Shown here: positions 35,254 to 48,900 of the stretch, one piece after another
Numbering within the stretch: the first letter of the stretch is position 1
Layout: each line of letters starts with the position of its first letter
NCBI GenBank assembly: GCA_022661535.1
Contig: JAKULF010000005.1
Location: 4,278,001-4,342,000 of the forward strand
From: Eutypa lata
Taxonomy: Eukaryota; Ascomycota; Sordariomycetes; Xylariales; Diatrypaceae
DNA length: 64,000 bases
Direction of reading: 5' to 3'
Program-made: the position numbers and the translations under genes
The notes under the pieces: generated by a model
What the model was told of the DNA's origin: nothing
The model's input: the letters and a program-made list of their open reading frames with translations, nothing else
Databases searched by the model: none

Positions 35254-38200
35254 TAGGTAATAGGGGTTCCTTCCACATGGTATTGCCTACCGAGAGTTCA
35301 GTTTAGTGTCTCTAGATTACTATAATAGTGTGCCTATTACGGCATAAGACAACCCTAACTACAACTACGGTCGATGTTCTTACAAGTCAGAAGTACCAGG
35401 CGCGTTGAAAATCCGTGATTCCGAGTTATTATTATCATAGACTCTAGAAGCCACCTCGGCTTCTAAAGCTTAGATCAAATTCTACTAATTCCATACATAA
35501 TAGATCATTCAATTGAGAAAAATTAGTGACGCACTGAATCAAGTAACCTGTTAAAGTTTGAACGATGTACTAGCATATAGCCAATCGAAATGTTCGAAGG
35601 GGACTATAGACCTAAGATTATTGCTAGAAACAATGAGTAAGGGGCAACTAATCCTGAAGCTGAACGAGATTCCCCCCTTTTAGAGGCAAGTTACGACTAG
35701 AGGCTAATTGGAGTGCCTGGCTTCCTAACTCAAGGATCGGCAATACTTGGTAGTGACAGAGAGACAACCTATTAACAAAGGCTGGATATGTAAGTAGATA
35801 AAAAAAACACTGAGTACTATTCAGACAATCAACAAGTAGTTACCATGCTAAAAAAAACATGTGATATCAAGTGCCGCTCATTAGCTCGGACACTTCCCAC
35901 CCTCGACATACTCAGTACTTAGGAAGACTTTCTCAACCGTTTTCCGAGAAACGGTCGAGAAACGTAAATGTCTATTAAACCGTAGATGAAGTACCTCGGT
36001 CGTTGGGCAGTCATGCTATCAGCCCCCGGACCCTTACAGAGAAAGAAGTATATTGATTGATACATCCGGACCATTCCAATACATGCATGCCAGTTGGCGG
36101 CGGCGGCAGCAGCGGTTATAGAATCCGGATGAAAAAGGTGTTTTTTTTTCTTTCGTCGAACCCGATGTTGAACAACTAAGGAGGTATGCCCTACTTCCCC
36201 CTCCCAAAATTCCTGGAAGAGAGAGAAGCCGAGTTTTTTTTTTTGACAGAAGATGGGAGAGAGAGAAGGGTAAATAATAAAGAAATGATAGCGTGTGGTA
36301 TTGCCTTCGGGAGACGTGCCAGGATTTAAGTATGCAACTCGGCTGCAGCCGGAAAAGGGCGACCCGAGGTCACGGCCGCCACCGGGATGACAAGCACGCG
36401 CGCGTTGCTCGCCGCGCATGTTATGTACAATAACGCAAAAACAGAGGGGAAAAGGGGGGGAGGCAGGAGAAGACTACGGGTAGATCTAGAAAGAAAGCTC
36501 ATCATGTTTTAGAGGTAGTCGTCATTATCGCCATTCCCGTCCGTCCGTACGAATGCAGGTAGGCAGACATCGCGGGATACAACTTTACTAGTCAGCCCGA
36601 GAGATACCTACCTCGTCCAGGGTGCATTATCGGTACAGATCGAAAAGCCCAAAAACAATACCACTATGGTGGTATACCTAGGTAGGCACATGCTAGACAG
36701 GACAAGTGAACCAGTCCTCCTCCTCGTCTTCATCATCATCATCACTAGCGTTACGCGCGGCGACGGCGGCGGGACTCGGAAATGGTACGCGAAATGTGTC
36801 ATATGTAGCAGTCCAGCTGCTGCAGAAACCCGCGTGCCTGGGGTTGATCGAGGGTCTGTCTGCCCGACGCGTTCCAGATCCTGATCAGCATCCAAGAATA
36901 TCTGAACCACCATGAGCCCAAAGGAACCAGACTCGGTCAGAAGTTACGACTGGCTTTGACTCAGCTCACATGACACGTGCTAGAGATATCGATATCATGT
37001 TGATGCATGCGCCGGACTCTCCGTCCTGCTGTGCGTAGGTGTGTATAGGTATGTACGACACGGCCAAGAGAGAAAGGGGGAGGGGGGGGTCCCCACTCCA
37101 ATACCTGTGCAACATTTTTCTTAGAGACACATTCCTTCGTCATTTCATGCACAGAGGGATGCGCGCGCAAGCCAAGCTGGGCAACTTGGATGGCTACCCT
37201 TGCTACTTTTTGCAAAGAGGCTGACCCGGAAGCCTTCCATCCTCTTCATCCCTGTGTCGTTCTGAATAGCCGAACTTGAGATGAGACGGGTCGACCGGGT
37301 ATCTGGGAATGCCCTCTGGCGAGCTAAACCACGTACATGCTGCTTGCAGCGCTGCACGTCCGTACATAATACATATACATATACATGTGCGCCAATCTTC
37401 TTTTAGACCAGTTCTCCCATTCCCTACCCCACCGGCACACACACATACACATCCATCCATACATACATGCTTCATGTCGTGCAACGACGCACTGACAGGC
37501 AGGTGAGGCAGAGTTGGGGCTACCGGTCGAGCGGGCTTACCCTGATTCATTTCGTTTCGACTCGCTTACGGATCGGGACCCGTTGCAGATATGACAGGTC
37601 TATCTGCCAAGAAGCAGCAAGTGAGATGTTGATCTGTCAAAGACAGAGAGGATGGAGATGAGATAGTCATCAGATCGCTAAGCCAGCAGGCCAGCTGCAG
37701 TTTTCGTTGATGAAAGAAAGTGTCACACGGGGAGAGACATCTTTTCTCTTCCCATCATAGATAAGAAAGATGCAAAGCTAGCTGACCGGTTGGCAAGGTC
37801 CCGTCAAGTGATCTCCCGTATCTAGGCGTGCACCCCCAAAGCGGCGTTAAGTCAAAGAGTAGGTGATCGAGACTACACATGACAAAATCTCTATTTGGAC
37901 ATATGATGACGATGACGATAATATGAGGGAGGTATTGAGTGTGTTGAATCAACAGTTAGTCCCATGATCTATCCGCCACCCACCTCCTGCTTTGACCACT
38001 TGACGTGATAATGATAATGACACAAGTACGTGATAGCTAATAGAGGTGATAAAAGAAAATAAATTAATTTAAAATAAAATAAAATAAGTGTTTAGGTTAG
38101 AAGATATGGCGAACAAAGGGGGATGCGCCATCATGGAACACTCAATACTTCTTACCCCCTTCGCTAGGATAAAGCTTTGTTGAGAACGAAGAGACACCCC

Positions 38201-41008
38201 CCTTCCCTCTCTTCTTTGCCGGAACATCATAACCGAAACACCAGGAGAGAGAGAGAGAAAAAAGGAGTGATTGAAGACTGCGACGTAGTCCCAGCCGCCG
38301 GCGACGTGCATCACCAGCATAGTAGGGAAGAAATGGAGATCTATCTTATCATGCTATACAATGATGGAATTCGGGAGGTTTCTTGGCGCTAGAGAGGTAG
38401 GTATGATATCGTTGGCCTTCTCGACTAAGTTTTGCGCAATTCGACACACGTGGAGGAGACTGAAGAGAATAGTAACTACATAGGTAGGCAGGTAGGTAAA
38501 GTGTAAGAAACTACGACGAACGTCGTCCTGGCCGATAAAGAATTGCCCCGCATTTTGTCAGATATGTATGTATGTCTCTCTATAGGAAGATACCGAAGCC
38601 AGGATTCTATGTAGTTAGAGGCTGACCGGTTTGGTTTGGTTGAGTGGGCTTTTTCTGTTGTTGGTGTGTGGTGATTTCTGATATGTGACGTATCTAATAT
38701 CGATTCGACTGAGAGGTATGTAGGAAGTAGGTATGGGGAAGCTACCCCTGTCTGCCTATCAGAGGACCCCTATATACCGACTATTACTACATGTTACGTA
38801 GCTAGGGTTAGTAAGTAAGTACGGATCAATGGTAGGTGGCAGGGTTGGTATATATGTAAGTAGTTGATAGCTATAATAATAATAATAGCAAAGTGCGGTC
38901 TGTCTACCCGCTACTACAGAGCACAATCCTACCTAACTATATGCCGCACGTGTCGGAACCAAGCCGCGGCCTGCAAAGGCTATCATGTAACGTTCTCATA
39001 TATGTATAGTTCAATGATGAAAGCAATCCCGTCCAGATCCAAGAATGATAATGGTTAGGTAAGTTATAGGATCACCGGGATATATATATAATGTGGGGGT
39101 CACGTTTCGTTGACGACGTGGGGTATTTACATAATTTCGCTATCTAATGCGTATTGCATGTAAGTAGTTAACTATGTTTAGGACCCTGAGTTCCGTCAGA
39201 CGTGTATCTTCACGGTGGATATATATAATATATGGCTGGTATATACTTTTGCTCAGGGGGGCCACCCCTAGTCCTGTTAGGGGTCCCATGAATCTGGTGA
39301 AGGCAGTGTAGCTCGTCCACATCCTTTTTCAGTAACCAGCTCGGCTTTATCGCAATCGAGATGAAGTTGCATCTTATCACATTTTGGTTTCGTCTACCGA
39401 TGATGGCTTTATTATAGACGTACATACATACATGCATATGTATATCTGCCTACGGCGGACCGGCCCATGCGGCGGCATGTAATCTATATATGTACATGCA
39501 TCTCCATGAGCCGAGCAAGAGGTGGTATGTATATTTGAGGCAAAAACGGACGTACATATAGGTATGTAGCATCGTCATATCGACCAACCATGATCTGCTT
39601 CGAACATCCCAGGAACTGTTTGAATGCACGTCATCTCGGCCCGTCGTGCGTGAAGGCGTCTAGGTGCGCCGCTTTTCCCAACGTCCTTGCATGGCCTAAA
39701 CTGGAAGAAATACCTGGACCATTGCTGCTGCGTTGTGGAAAGGCGACAGTGCCCACGACACCGTGTTACGAGGTACACCCAAAGTATTGATAGAGAGAAC
39801 CAAAGTCCAGGTACTACTACTGCGCACTCATATTAGGCTCCTAAACCAGAAATATGACGACTCACTTGGCTTGCCTGTTACAGGAATGACCTCCCCTCCT
39901 ATTCTAGGTCTAGTCTGTCCTGCCCCAGAATGGCCCCTGTCATCCAAATTACTCAAACCCAATCTTTCAGCTAGCCAGCCCCCCTTTTTGCCCTCCCTCA
40001 CTTTGATTGACAGAACCTCTTCTCCAGCCTAGTCGACCGTCCTTATCTCTATAGCAATTTTGTAAGGGTTCAAGCTCAACGGAAGGGTAGATAGATAGAT
40101 ATCAGTGATCACCCATCAAAGGGAATAGAAAACAAGTGGAAGAAAAACATGATCATGACGGCGTAAGTGAGCGCTACTTGGGAAAAACAAAACAGACAGC
40201 CACCGTCACCGTTGGGGTGGTCAGCGGAAATCGCTCCATCTAGTCTTGAGATATGAAAAGAACTATGCAGGCCAAACAAATCCGGCAGCTTAGATAGATG
40301 GGAATAGATAATGATGGAGAACCTCCAACGTTCTGGTTGTGTAATGACGTTCAACGCCGGCCATGCAAACAAACTGGGGAGAAAAGTGCAACCTGAAAAC
40401 CTAGCCAGTCCATATTATTTTTAGCATCAGGATAATACCTTATTGAGCTACTACCATTCCTGTAGATGATCCCAAGAGGTCCACGGTTCAACCTATAACA
40501 CCTTCTTGATCCTCCAGTCCTCGTGCTGTGCCTAGACAGCTTGTAATGACGGTAAACCCGTCTTTCAAACACTTGAGAATGCCGCTGAAAATGAAGAGTA
40601 CCTCCTTGAGGAAATACTGAAAATAGGCCATTGCTTCTCTAGTCAGATACCGCGAAGACCCATGCTTTCCGAGATGTGATTAGTAAATAGATATGTAAGG
40701 CTTGCTGATGAAAGAGTAGCTGAAATGCTGAGAAAAATGCCGTCCGTTGCTTGCTGTGTCGGTTGTTTAATCGTTATGTATGCTTTTGGCCGTTCAAAGT
40801 TCCCATCGCAATAGTAGGCAGTCATCCACATGGAGAAAGTATAAACAACATGTCGATCATGATTAATTGTGCCTCGACACATATATAGTGTTGATGTGGT
40901 TTGTGGATGTTAGAGTTAGTAAGAGCGAATGGTCTGAAGGAATGCAAGGAACCCCCTCATCTTCGCTTTTCGCTAGACAGCTTACGTCTGTGGGCCCATA
41001 CTAGCAAA
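35254..41008. other. 5.75-kb gene-poor region
   Basis: No coding region is supported. Scattered frames of up to 166 codons (for example 35919-36419 on the minus strand) are rich in low-complexity runs and lack family resemblance. The DNA contains homopolymer and purine or pyrimidine tracts (poly-T at 36233-36244, A/T-rich AAAAT repeats at 38068-38087) and many short GTAGGTA and ATACAT repeats. Composition is ordinary rather than RIP-like. Confidence 0.5.
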
Positions 41009-42950
41009 TCAATGAGGAGCATTACGCAGAGTGTTCTCAACTTTGACGTCGCCCGGGTTTTCATAGTAACTTGGCTGATGGGGAAGAGAGCCGTGACCGA
41101 TACCGCCAGGACGGAACATACCGCTGCCCTGAGAATCATGTGGTCTGGTCATCCCGTCAAAAGAAGGGCCAAGGAATGGCGGGCTAACAAAATTCTGTGG
41201 AGGTCCCGGCGCGTGTGTCGTGAAGGGATAAACTGTTTGATTATTGGGTGGAGTCGATCCTGTTTGCCAATGCTGATATATTGGGGTTGGGCTGGTGTAG
41301 TCGGACGGAGAGGCAAAGGTGGACGCCTTCCTGCTCGAATCATGCTGGCCAGGATAGACATTAGAGATGTTCATCATCTCTGGTACTTCAAAATTCGTCC
41401 TCTCAGGAGCTAGCTCTGAACCAAGCATAGAGTGGGGCATTTGTCCTCCGCGAACCAGCATGTCTCCAGGATAGTCAACCCCTTGCATGTGACTTGGAGG
41501 AGCAGCATCTATATTTTGTTGATGGGAAATCGTGCCATGCGTAGGACCAACCCTCTGAGGCGATGCATTGGACGAAATTGGCGTGTGCCTCTGTTGTTCC
41601 TCTTCGTCCTTTGTAGAACCAAGCTCATCAATATCTGATGCAGCCCCTTGCGACATCCGGTCGATTGATGTTACATAGACTACTGATGTCTCATCTGGAA
41701 ATATATAAGCATCTGTTGACTATTATTCCGTTGGATATTAATGAACTTACCTATTTCATTGTCCTTGTAACGCTCTTCGGCTCGTGCTAGTTTGAATAGC
41801 TCCTTCAATAGTGGTTGCTTCGTCGCATTGGCTGGATTCTCTTTATCCGCGAACCAGGTAGACAGGGCATCCATAGTGAGGTCCGATAGCTTCGTGACAT
41901 TTAAATGGACTTTTTGGATGGCTGCATGTTGGTTGACGGTCGGTTCTACGATCAAGCGAAGAATGTGGACAAGTAGATAGAGCCGCTCTAGGGCCCTGTT
42001 AGTGAACTCCCTGCAGCCTGAGGTTGCCTCAAGACATACCGTGCCTTAATAGGTGATCAGGCTCCTTATGCCTCACTTTTTCATCTTTCGTTGATCCCCA
42101 GGGTCTAGGCCACCAGTCTGGTGCCTTATCATCCTTGCCAGTGTATGGATGAGTAGATTGCTTCTTCGGCTCTACAGCTTTGATCCAGGCCTTGGCTATT
42201 AGTTTGCATGCATTCTGCTGGCACTCCTTCAGAAGATCGTGGTAGAACTGCCAGACCGCCTTGTCGTCACTGATCGTGATACCCTTCTTTGGGGCTGTGG
42301 TTGAGATCATGGGTGGATCACTGCGCTCGGAACGCCGCCGTAGTGGGTTTACTCGAGCCCGCTTCCTTGTCTTTTGACTATCTTCCTCCTCGAACGAGTC
42401 CAGAGCCATGGGCTCAGGGTATCTTCGGTTTGACGGCCATCGTCTTCCAACTTCCGCAGCATATCGACTCGATTCTGAATCAACACCGAATCCGGACTCC
42501 TCATATGGCTGGTTCACTGCTATAATGCTACTTAGCTGGGATACTTTGGGATCAACATGTTGGCGACAAAACATACAAGGGTTGCCTGATAACGCTTGCT
42601 CCATACAACGCTCAAATTTATCCACGTCAAAGAACTCCCTAACATCGACCGAAGGTGGTAAATATGGCGCTGTGAAGCAAGCGGTCTTGCCATCATGCCC
42701 GAAAGTAGTAATAAAATAGAATTTGGCCGGAATATTGCAATGTTCTCGTAGCGCCTGGTCGATAGACTTTATATTTCTTAGAGCTAGTTTGGTATTAACG
42801 TAAGGGTGATGTATAACCTACCATGGGAGGACGACGGATATCCTGTGATTCAGGATACCGACCTTCGTCGATATTTGTCTCCAAGGCGCTCCGGTCTTGC
42901 TGCCAGTAGGCACGGGAGAAATGATCGCGGACCATCCTGCTTCTCACCAT
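41009..42950 (-). CDS. YDR124W-like / hrmA-associated-cluster-type helical-bundle protein
   Basis: I recognise the fungal family named after S. cerevisiae YDR124W and A. fumigatus AFUB_079030 (a gene of the subtelomeric hrmA-associated cluster). Exons 42822-42950, 42040-42766, 41751-41987 and 41009-41694 give 592 aa, all in phase. An N-terminal region contains IDQALREHCNIPAKFYFITTF, and a basic disordered stretch (KTRKRARVNPLRRR) resembles a nuclear signal. The helical bundle begins near residue 210 (AVWQFYHDLLKECQQNACKL), continues through AKAWIKAVEPKKQ, PYTG, DWWP and VRHKEPDHLL, and crosses the third exon (ERLYLLVHILRLIVEP). The C-terminal 220 residues are Pro/Ser/Gln-rich and disordered. 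Intron 1 has an alternative donor 4 nt downstream; the chosen one gives a 55-nt intron. The molecular function is unknown; roles in colony morphology have been reported for the A. fumigatus cluster, and transfer of that role here is inference. Confidence 0.82.
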
Positions 42951-45900
42951 AGCTTAAAATATAATTGTTATATTCCAGCAAGAGAATGATCAGGGTGGGA
43001 AAGGTTGCGCCCGAGATGGTTGCTGGCATGGGTTAGTGTTTATACAGAAAATAGTAGGTATGGTTCGCAAACTAAATAGAAGAGCTTCTCGGTAGGGACG
43101 ATATCGGTGTATCATACACGTGTAACACTTCTGCAACCCTCGGCTCTGTCACTTCAACTTTTTGCTCGCCGGCCGCCTTGTTCGCGTGGGGGGCAAAGTG
43201 TCAGATACGAATGTGGCGAGATAGGCTTGGCCTAGGAAGTATGGGAAGAAGTGGTCAATGAATGCTAAATACGATGGTTCCTAGTCCCGCAAGCTCATGT
43301 GAGGGAAAAAGGAAGTGATAGAGAGAGCTAGATATGCCGTGACTGCTCAAAAGGTGGTGGGTTGAGTCTAATATATGCGCAAGGGTGGGCCGAGAGGAGA
43401 TGCGTGAAAGAAGTAGGGTACACAAATTCGTATCGATGGATCCCAGGTAAGTCCTAGGGGATTTAAGGAGTATTATCGATGTGGAGTACTATGGCGGGAA
43501 GGCAAAACGCGCATCGAGGATCAGTGAGCGCGGAGCAAGACACTTTTCTTTGTTATCAGGCGGCTGCGGGAGCTTGCTTCCTTCAAAAGCTAGCCGGAGT
43601 GGGCGGGATACCAAACGATGGTATCAGGGCTTTGCAAAATCCAGCTGGGGTTGGTAGTATGCGGCTGAGACCGAACCAGGCTAAGTATGGAGCTGGGACC
43701 TCAGGAACAAAGAAAGATGATATTGAGGTTGTTAGAGATGTCTCCAAGCCCCGTGTTCGCAATTTAACGAGTTGAAGATGTTCGTCGGACCCAACGGATG
43801 AGCAACAGGCACAAGTACCCTGCAGTGCTATGACTATTGATCTTGTCTACCGCCAGGATAGCCGTGAGAAGTCTAGTCAACACACTTAGAATGGCCCAAT
43901 GGCTCGCACTACTGGTATGTCCCAAGCCAGCCCAGGGGAGTTGGACTCTGGTGAAGTTGTTCAGGTCAGAGTGTGATTTGCCAGATTGGGAAACCTGGGG
44001 ATGGGATGTTTCTTGGCCGACGCGGCCACAGGCTATATGTATAAGCAAAAGGCAGACGGCATTTGTATTAAGAATTTAATCACAGCACTATGTAGCGCCG
44101 TGGGCGTATATGATGGGGAACGGCTAGTCGCTACTACTACCGCTCGCTTTGTTTCCAGGGCTCGACGGCGACCGAACTCGATAAATCCAATGTCGCGCAC
44201 CTGTACGGATAAGCGGTGGCCTTGTGATGCTAAGGGGGGTATGTGTGCGGTAACCAACAGCAGCGACAGTACGAATAAGAGGTAGGCAGTAGGTAGTTTA
44301 TAGGAGCCGCCTTCGACTACTACCGTTAAGGATGCAGCAGTACCTCCGAGGTCTAACGTTAAGAGGAGAAACCAGAATGAAGTGAGACAACAACAACCCC
44401 TCAAGTCTTGAAGCAACCTTGGTCTTCATTAATAAAGCCAACAGGAGAGGAAGAAAAAGAAAGTTTGATATTAGAGATTGTACATCGAGATGCGCGATGC
44501 GTACTGTGTGTTGTATGTATGTATGTAGTTGTCGCCCTCGCAGAAGGTTAGACCAGTACAACGCACAACTCGCATGGATCGAACTGCGGCGGCGAATGGT
44601 GCATGAGCGAGAACCCGGTCAGTAAAAGGTAACCCTTGCCGCTCTCTCTTTCTCACCTCTACGATAAGACAGTCGAAACGTGTGTTAACTACTATAACCC
44701 GGGCTATTCAACAGGAGTAGCAGCAGCAGTGTAGCCATCTGGGGGGCTCTGGGGAGGGAAATTGTGAGGAGGGTGCCGAAGGTGAAGCAGGATAGCAACA
44801 GGCAAGAAGAGGAAAAGAGCCCTAACCTATCCAACATCTCAATTGATATCCGAGCCGGGGAGATGGCTGGCGGCATCGTTACAAGGGTTGTTGTACTTAA
44901 TTGCCCAATACTTGGTTGGTACGGTGGGGGTGTTGTACAATACTTGACCGTAAAATCAATATGCGTAGGTATGTAAGTACTGTATCGAGGTCTCTCTTAC
45001 CAATAACTAGAGGGTACCTACTTACATACTTACCTCCATATAATATCATTCCTTTTTCATCTGTTTGAACTGCGGCCAATGGAATTTATCTATGTCCTCA
45101 ATATGCCGTAAATCCCCGTATTAACTCAAGTATTGACTACCTATAGGTATAGTATTGATGTGCTAGAGGGGAGAGATACAGCAAGTGGAAAAGACCCTAC
45201 ATGTCTCCCACATGCCTACTACATATTCGGAATCGGATACATAACTCAGCGACCAACGAATTGAAACGCATCTGTTGGGATGAGATGAAAGTGAGGTACG
45301 ATAGGCCATCTCGTAGTGTAATGTAGTGCTTGCCTTCTACATATGTGAGTATGTATTCGATAACGCTGGAGCTCCATAACAGCGATTGCTAATATTGATG
45401 CATGTACGGACGGGCCGGTTTTCAGTACTAAGTAGGTAGCTGTCAACTACCTACTTAAGTATTGTACATATCGTTTGTTTATATTTGCCTAGACTTAACT
45501 TTCGGGATATATATAAATACCTGCCTATAATATATATCGAAGTAGGTATTGTACGTAAACATAGGTTGCGTATCCGTGGAAGTCAGCCAGTACCTAGGGA
45601 TACAAACCACCTAGTTGTACGTAGAAAGGCAGCGATCATGACGAGCAATTTGATGCAATCAAGATGTATGGATGTAGTTCGAAATACGCAGGTACCTAAG
45701 TTAAGAGAGAGAAAAAACGGGTAATATAAAGAGACTGAAGGTCCTTAACCCGTATCTAGGGAAGTGCGTAGGTGTACGGAGTACCTCGAAACACCCCATG
45801 GCGGCAGTTTCACTGGGGGTTTAACCGCTGTATCCAAGAAAGAAAAGAAAGGAAATGCTAGGAGAGAACTGGCTATTTTGGTGGGCATCGTGAACGTGTG

Positions 45901-48900
45901 GGAGCACATCCGTGCATACGACAAGGGAGTTAGTTGATGGGAGTTAACTTGATAGCGGATGGCGTGGCTTTGGGGCCATGTCGGCTCGGGGCATTTGCAT
46001 TTGTGTGGGGACGGGTCGGCAGGGCCCAGGGCTCTTGAAAACTCCCAGACAAGTCCAGGTTTAGTGCATAGCATATGGGTCCTCCGAGTGGGCATGCTAC
46101 CTACATAACCTACATACATACCTAGGCCACATGTATGTAGCAGTGTAGCTATATCTATGTACGTAGGTCGGTATATGTGTCTGTATAACAATCTGTCTGG
46201 AGTTACTTTTATAGTACCTACATGCATGCACCGACTCCAGTTGCGTTGCGTTGCGAGCGAGCGAGCCTCGCAACCTGGTCTCATATGCAAGCCAATCAAT
46301 GGCGATGCATCTTCTCAGGTCATACGTAAATGAACCGTCCGACAACAGCACGAAAACGTTTTCCGACCAGTCTTCTAAAGATCATGCATGATTCTAGTCA
46401 TTATAATTCTACCAATTATCTATAGCCATTCTTAGGTATGTTGATGATACACTGGGCAACTTCAAAAATCGCTTCTTCTATGGTATAAGCTCAGTTTAAA
46501 ACTGTGATATAACCCAAAAGAGGGCACACACATAACACATGCTTAACTACTTACCTACCTACATCTGTAGATGTACTTACAACCGGAGAATTAGTAAGTG
46601 TGGACCTCGAATCTACCTACTAAGACACCCAGGCTATGCATGCAACGTTCATGTGCTTCCAAGTGACGATGCTACTCTTAGATCTAGAAGGTCTCTATCA
46701 CAAACTCGTATTGCTGTTCTCCCTTAGGCTGAACCAAACGCACAGGTGAATCAGAAGCGCGGGTGATGCTGCCAAGAGTAAGTGATATTGCATCGTTGGG
46801 CATCATGACTTTTAGAACAGTGATAGGTAATAAGGGGTCACTAACCATTGCGACTGGAAAGTCAATCCCTCATTCGCTCGGCAGTGCCTCTTGAACGACA
46901 ATAGGCGGCCAGTTGCATTCCCGCTAAGCTTGTAGTTTCGCGACTACGTAGTAGGAGAGTATTTCGCCTACAGGTATCTGGTGGGGGTCAATCTGAGAGC
47001 TTGGCCTCAAGGGGGTGAGGTATGAGAGAATGCCTATAACGAGAAGAATATGCTATAGTGTAAACGACCTAGATGTGGTTTATTCCTAAAGCTCTGTATC
47101 ATTCAAGTCATGTTATAGCCGGAAATCTATGTGATAATATAGTGTAAGATCTGGTTCTGGCCGCGTGGGCATCTATGCTTCTAGAGGCACTCGTGAAGGT
47201 ACTCGCAAATCTCGACAAGAGCTCGCCGCATTTTATCAGCATTGAGGTGCTACGGACAAAGTGTACCTTTGCTGTTTGACTGGCTCCTTTTGAATGTCTT
47301 GATCGTCAATCCACACTCTATCAGGCAGTTTGCATACATGTGTGACATGTATGTATACATAGCTACGTCAGTAGCTAAACCAACCATATAGGGACACCTT
47401 TGTGCTCTCCAGCTACCTACATAGTATCGAGCATAATCACTTAACATGTCCGAGAAGTGTATTAGTGGTATATATTAAAGACTCGTCCGTTCGTCAAAAT
47501 CTCTGCATCCCCGTGTCTAAACCACTCCAACTATTGAAAATCGCATGCCAAACTTGCAAGTTGATTGGTTTAACTGGACCAGGACCTCCGTCATCTTCGG
47601 CATCGAAAGACCAAGAAAGTTGAAGCAACTTTGTTTTCAAAACAGACTGTTACATGTCTTAGGGCAAGGCATTGGTCAGTCGAGCATCGTGATTAGTTTA
47701 CCATGGTAATGTCTTTCTCCTTACATAAATAGCCCAGTACTGTGTTAATTTGCGTATTCTACAGAACGAAGAGATAATTTAGAACCAGATCCGTATGCCT
47801 AAACCTGCGTATACATTACGACAGGAGAAACCTTCATCGATGAAATGACCTTATATTCAAGCTTAACTATAAGTTGCTCAACGTCGTCGCAACTAGTTAT
47901 GGATGTGTGGACTCTGGAGTAGAACTTCGATCTCCTACTTGATCATGACAGGGATCAGGGGTCATTTCTTAGAGCAAGCCTTCCACGTTCGCAGAGAAGC
48001 CAGGGACTCTCTTCAGCCCCGCGAATTACTGTATATAGACTCGTGGTGGCCCCTTATGGACCCACTTACATGGGGAAGAAGAATTATTGCAAAAGCAACT
48101 TCGCAGCCTTCGCCTAAAGTAATGAGGGCTTGCTTATTGGGCTGCAAGGTGCGACGCTACCTACGTTCATCATACGCTTCACAGGCAGACAGGCCTTGCT
48201 CGAGACTCCCTTTTCGACCTCTTCAGGGACTGTCAAAACAGACCTTCAAGATATTCTTACGTAGTACACGTAAGTCTACTAAGACCTCTAACAAGCAAAA
48301 ACCCCCACTCAACGTGTAACTCTACGGAAAATACCCCCGCGAGTGCAACTTAAACCGCCCTATTAACTCTGAACGAACATGGTACTCGATACTGCAGGCG
48401 TACACAAATAACGTCTTCTCCGACTTCGACGTTCATACATACCATGGCGATAGATTAACAGCAAGGAGATTTACAAGTGCAATGACCACGCCCAACCCCT
48501 ACACCCTACTTCTCATTTCCCTTCACATTACTTTGAACTTGAATACCTACCTATATAGAAAAACCTTGCCCTGGGAATCTCTGCTTATATCCGGCTTTAT
48601 CAGCGGGTGTTCTTACAGCCGGGTGGATCTTCTGCGAGTTGAGCCAGCCAGCCTCAACTAGTGATTTGCCTCGTGTTTTCGATAGGATCAGCAAGCTTCC
48701 CCGGTTCCGAGAGCTGTCACCCAAGCTGTCGGGCCGAGCTTCGCCCAACTACCTACGGTTGATGTGCAAATTACCTGGCCTTCCGCGTTGCGTTCCGAGT
48801 TGTAAAAAGAAAGGTTCTTGCCTTCGACCCGCTTTGCTAAATGCTGTTGGCTGCCAAATTGACTAACATTGGCCTGTATATCCCTCCCTCGCTCCCTATC

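Noticed and set aside
35919..36419. 166-codon minus-strand frame
   Set aside because: It is composed of low-complexity runs (poly-Lys, poly-Ala) from homopolymer tracts, with no family resemblance or splice context.
43479..43775. 98-codon plus-strand frame
   Set aside because: It has an ATG start and reasonable composition, but no recognised motif, no flanking exons and a position in the upstream region of the minus-strand gene.
45745..46299. 184-codon minus-strand frame in the gene desert
   Set aside because: Composition is dominated by His, Tyr, Thr and Arg from ATAC/GTAT repeats; no family resemblance.
47903..48319. 138-codon plus-strand frame
   Set aside because: It has no recognisable domain and no supporting neighbours.
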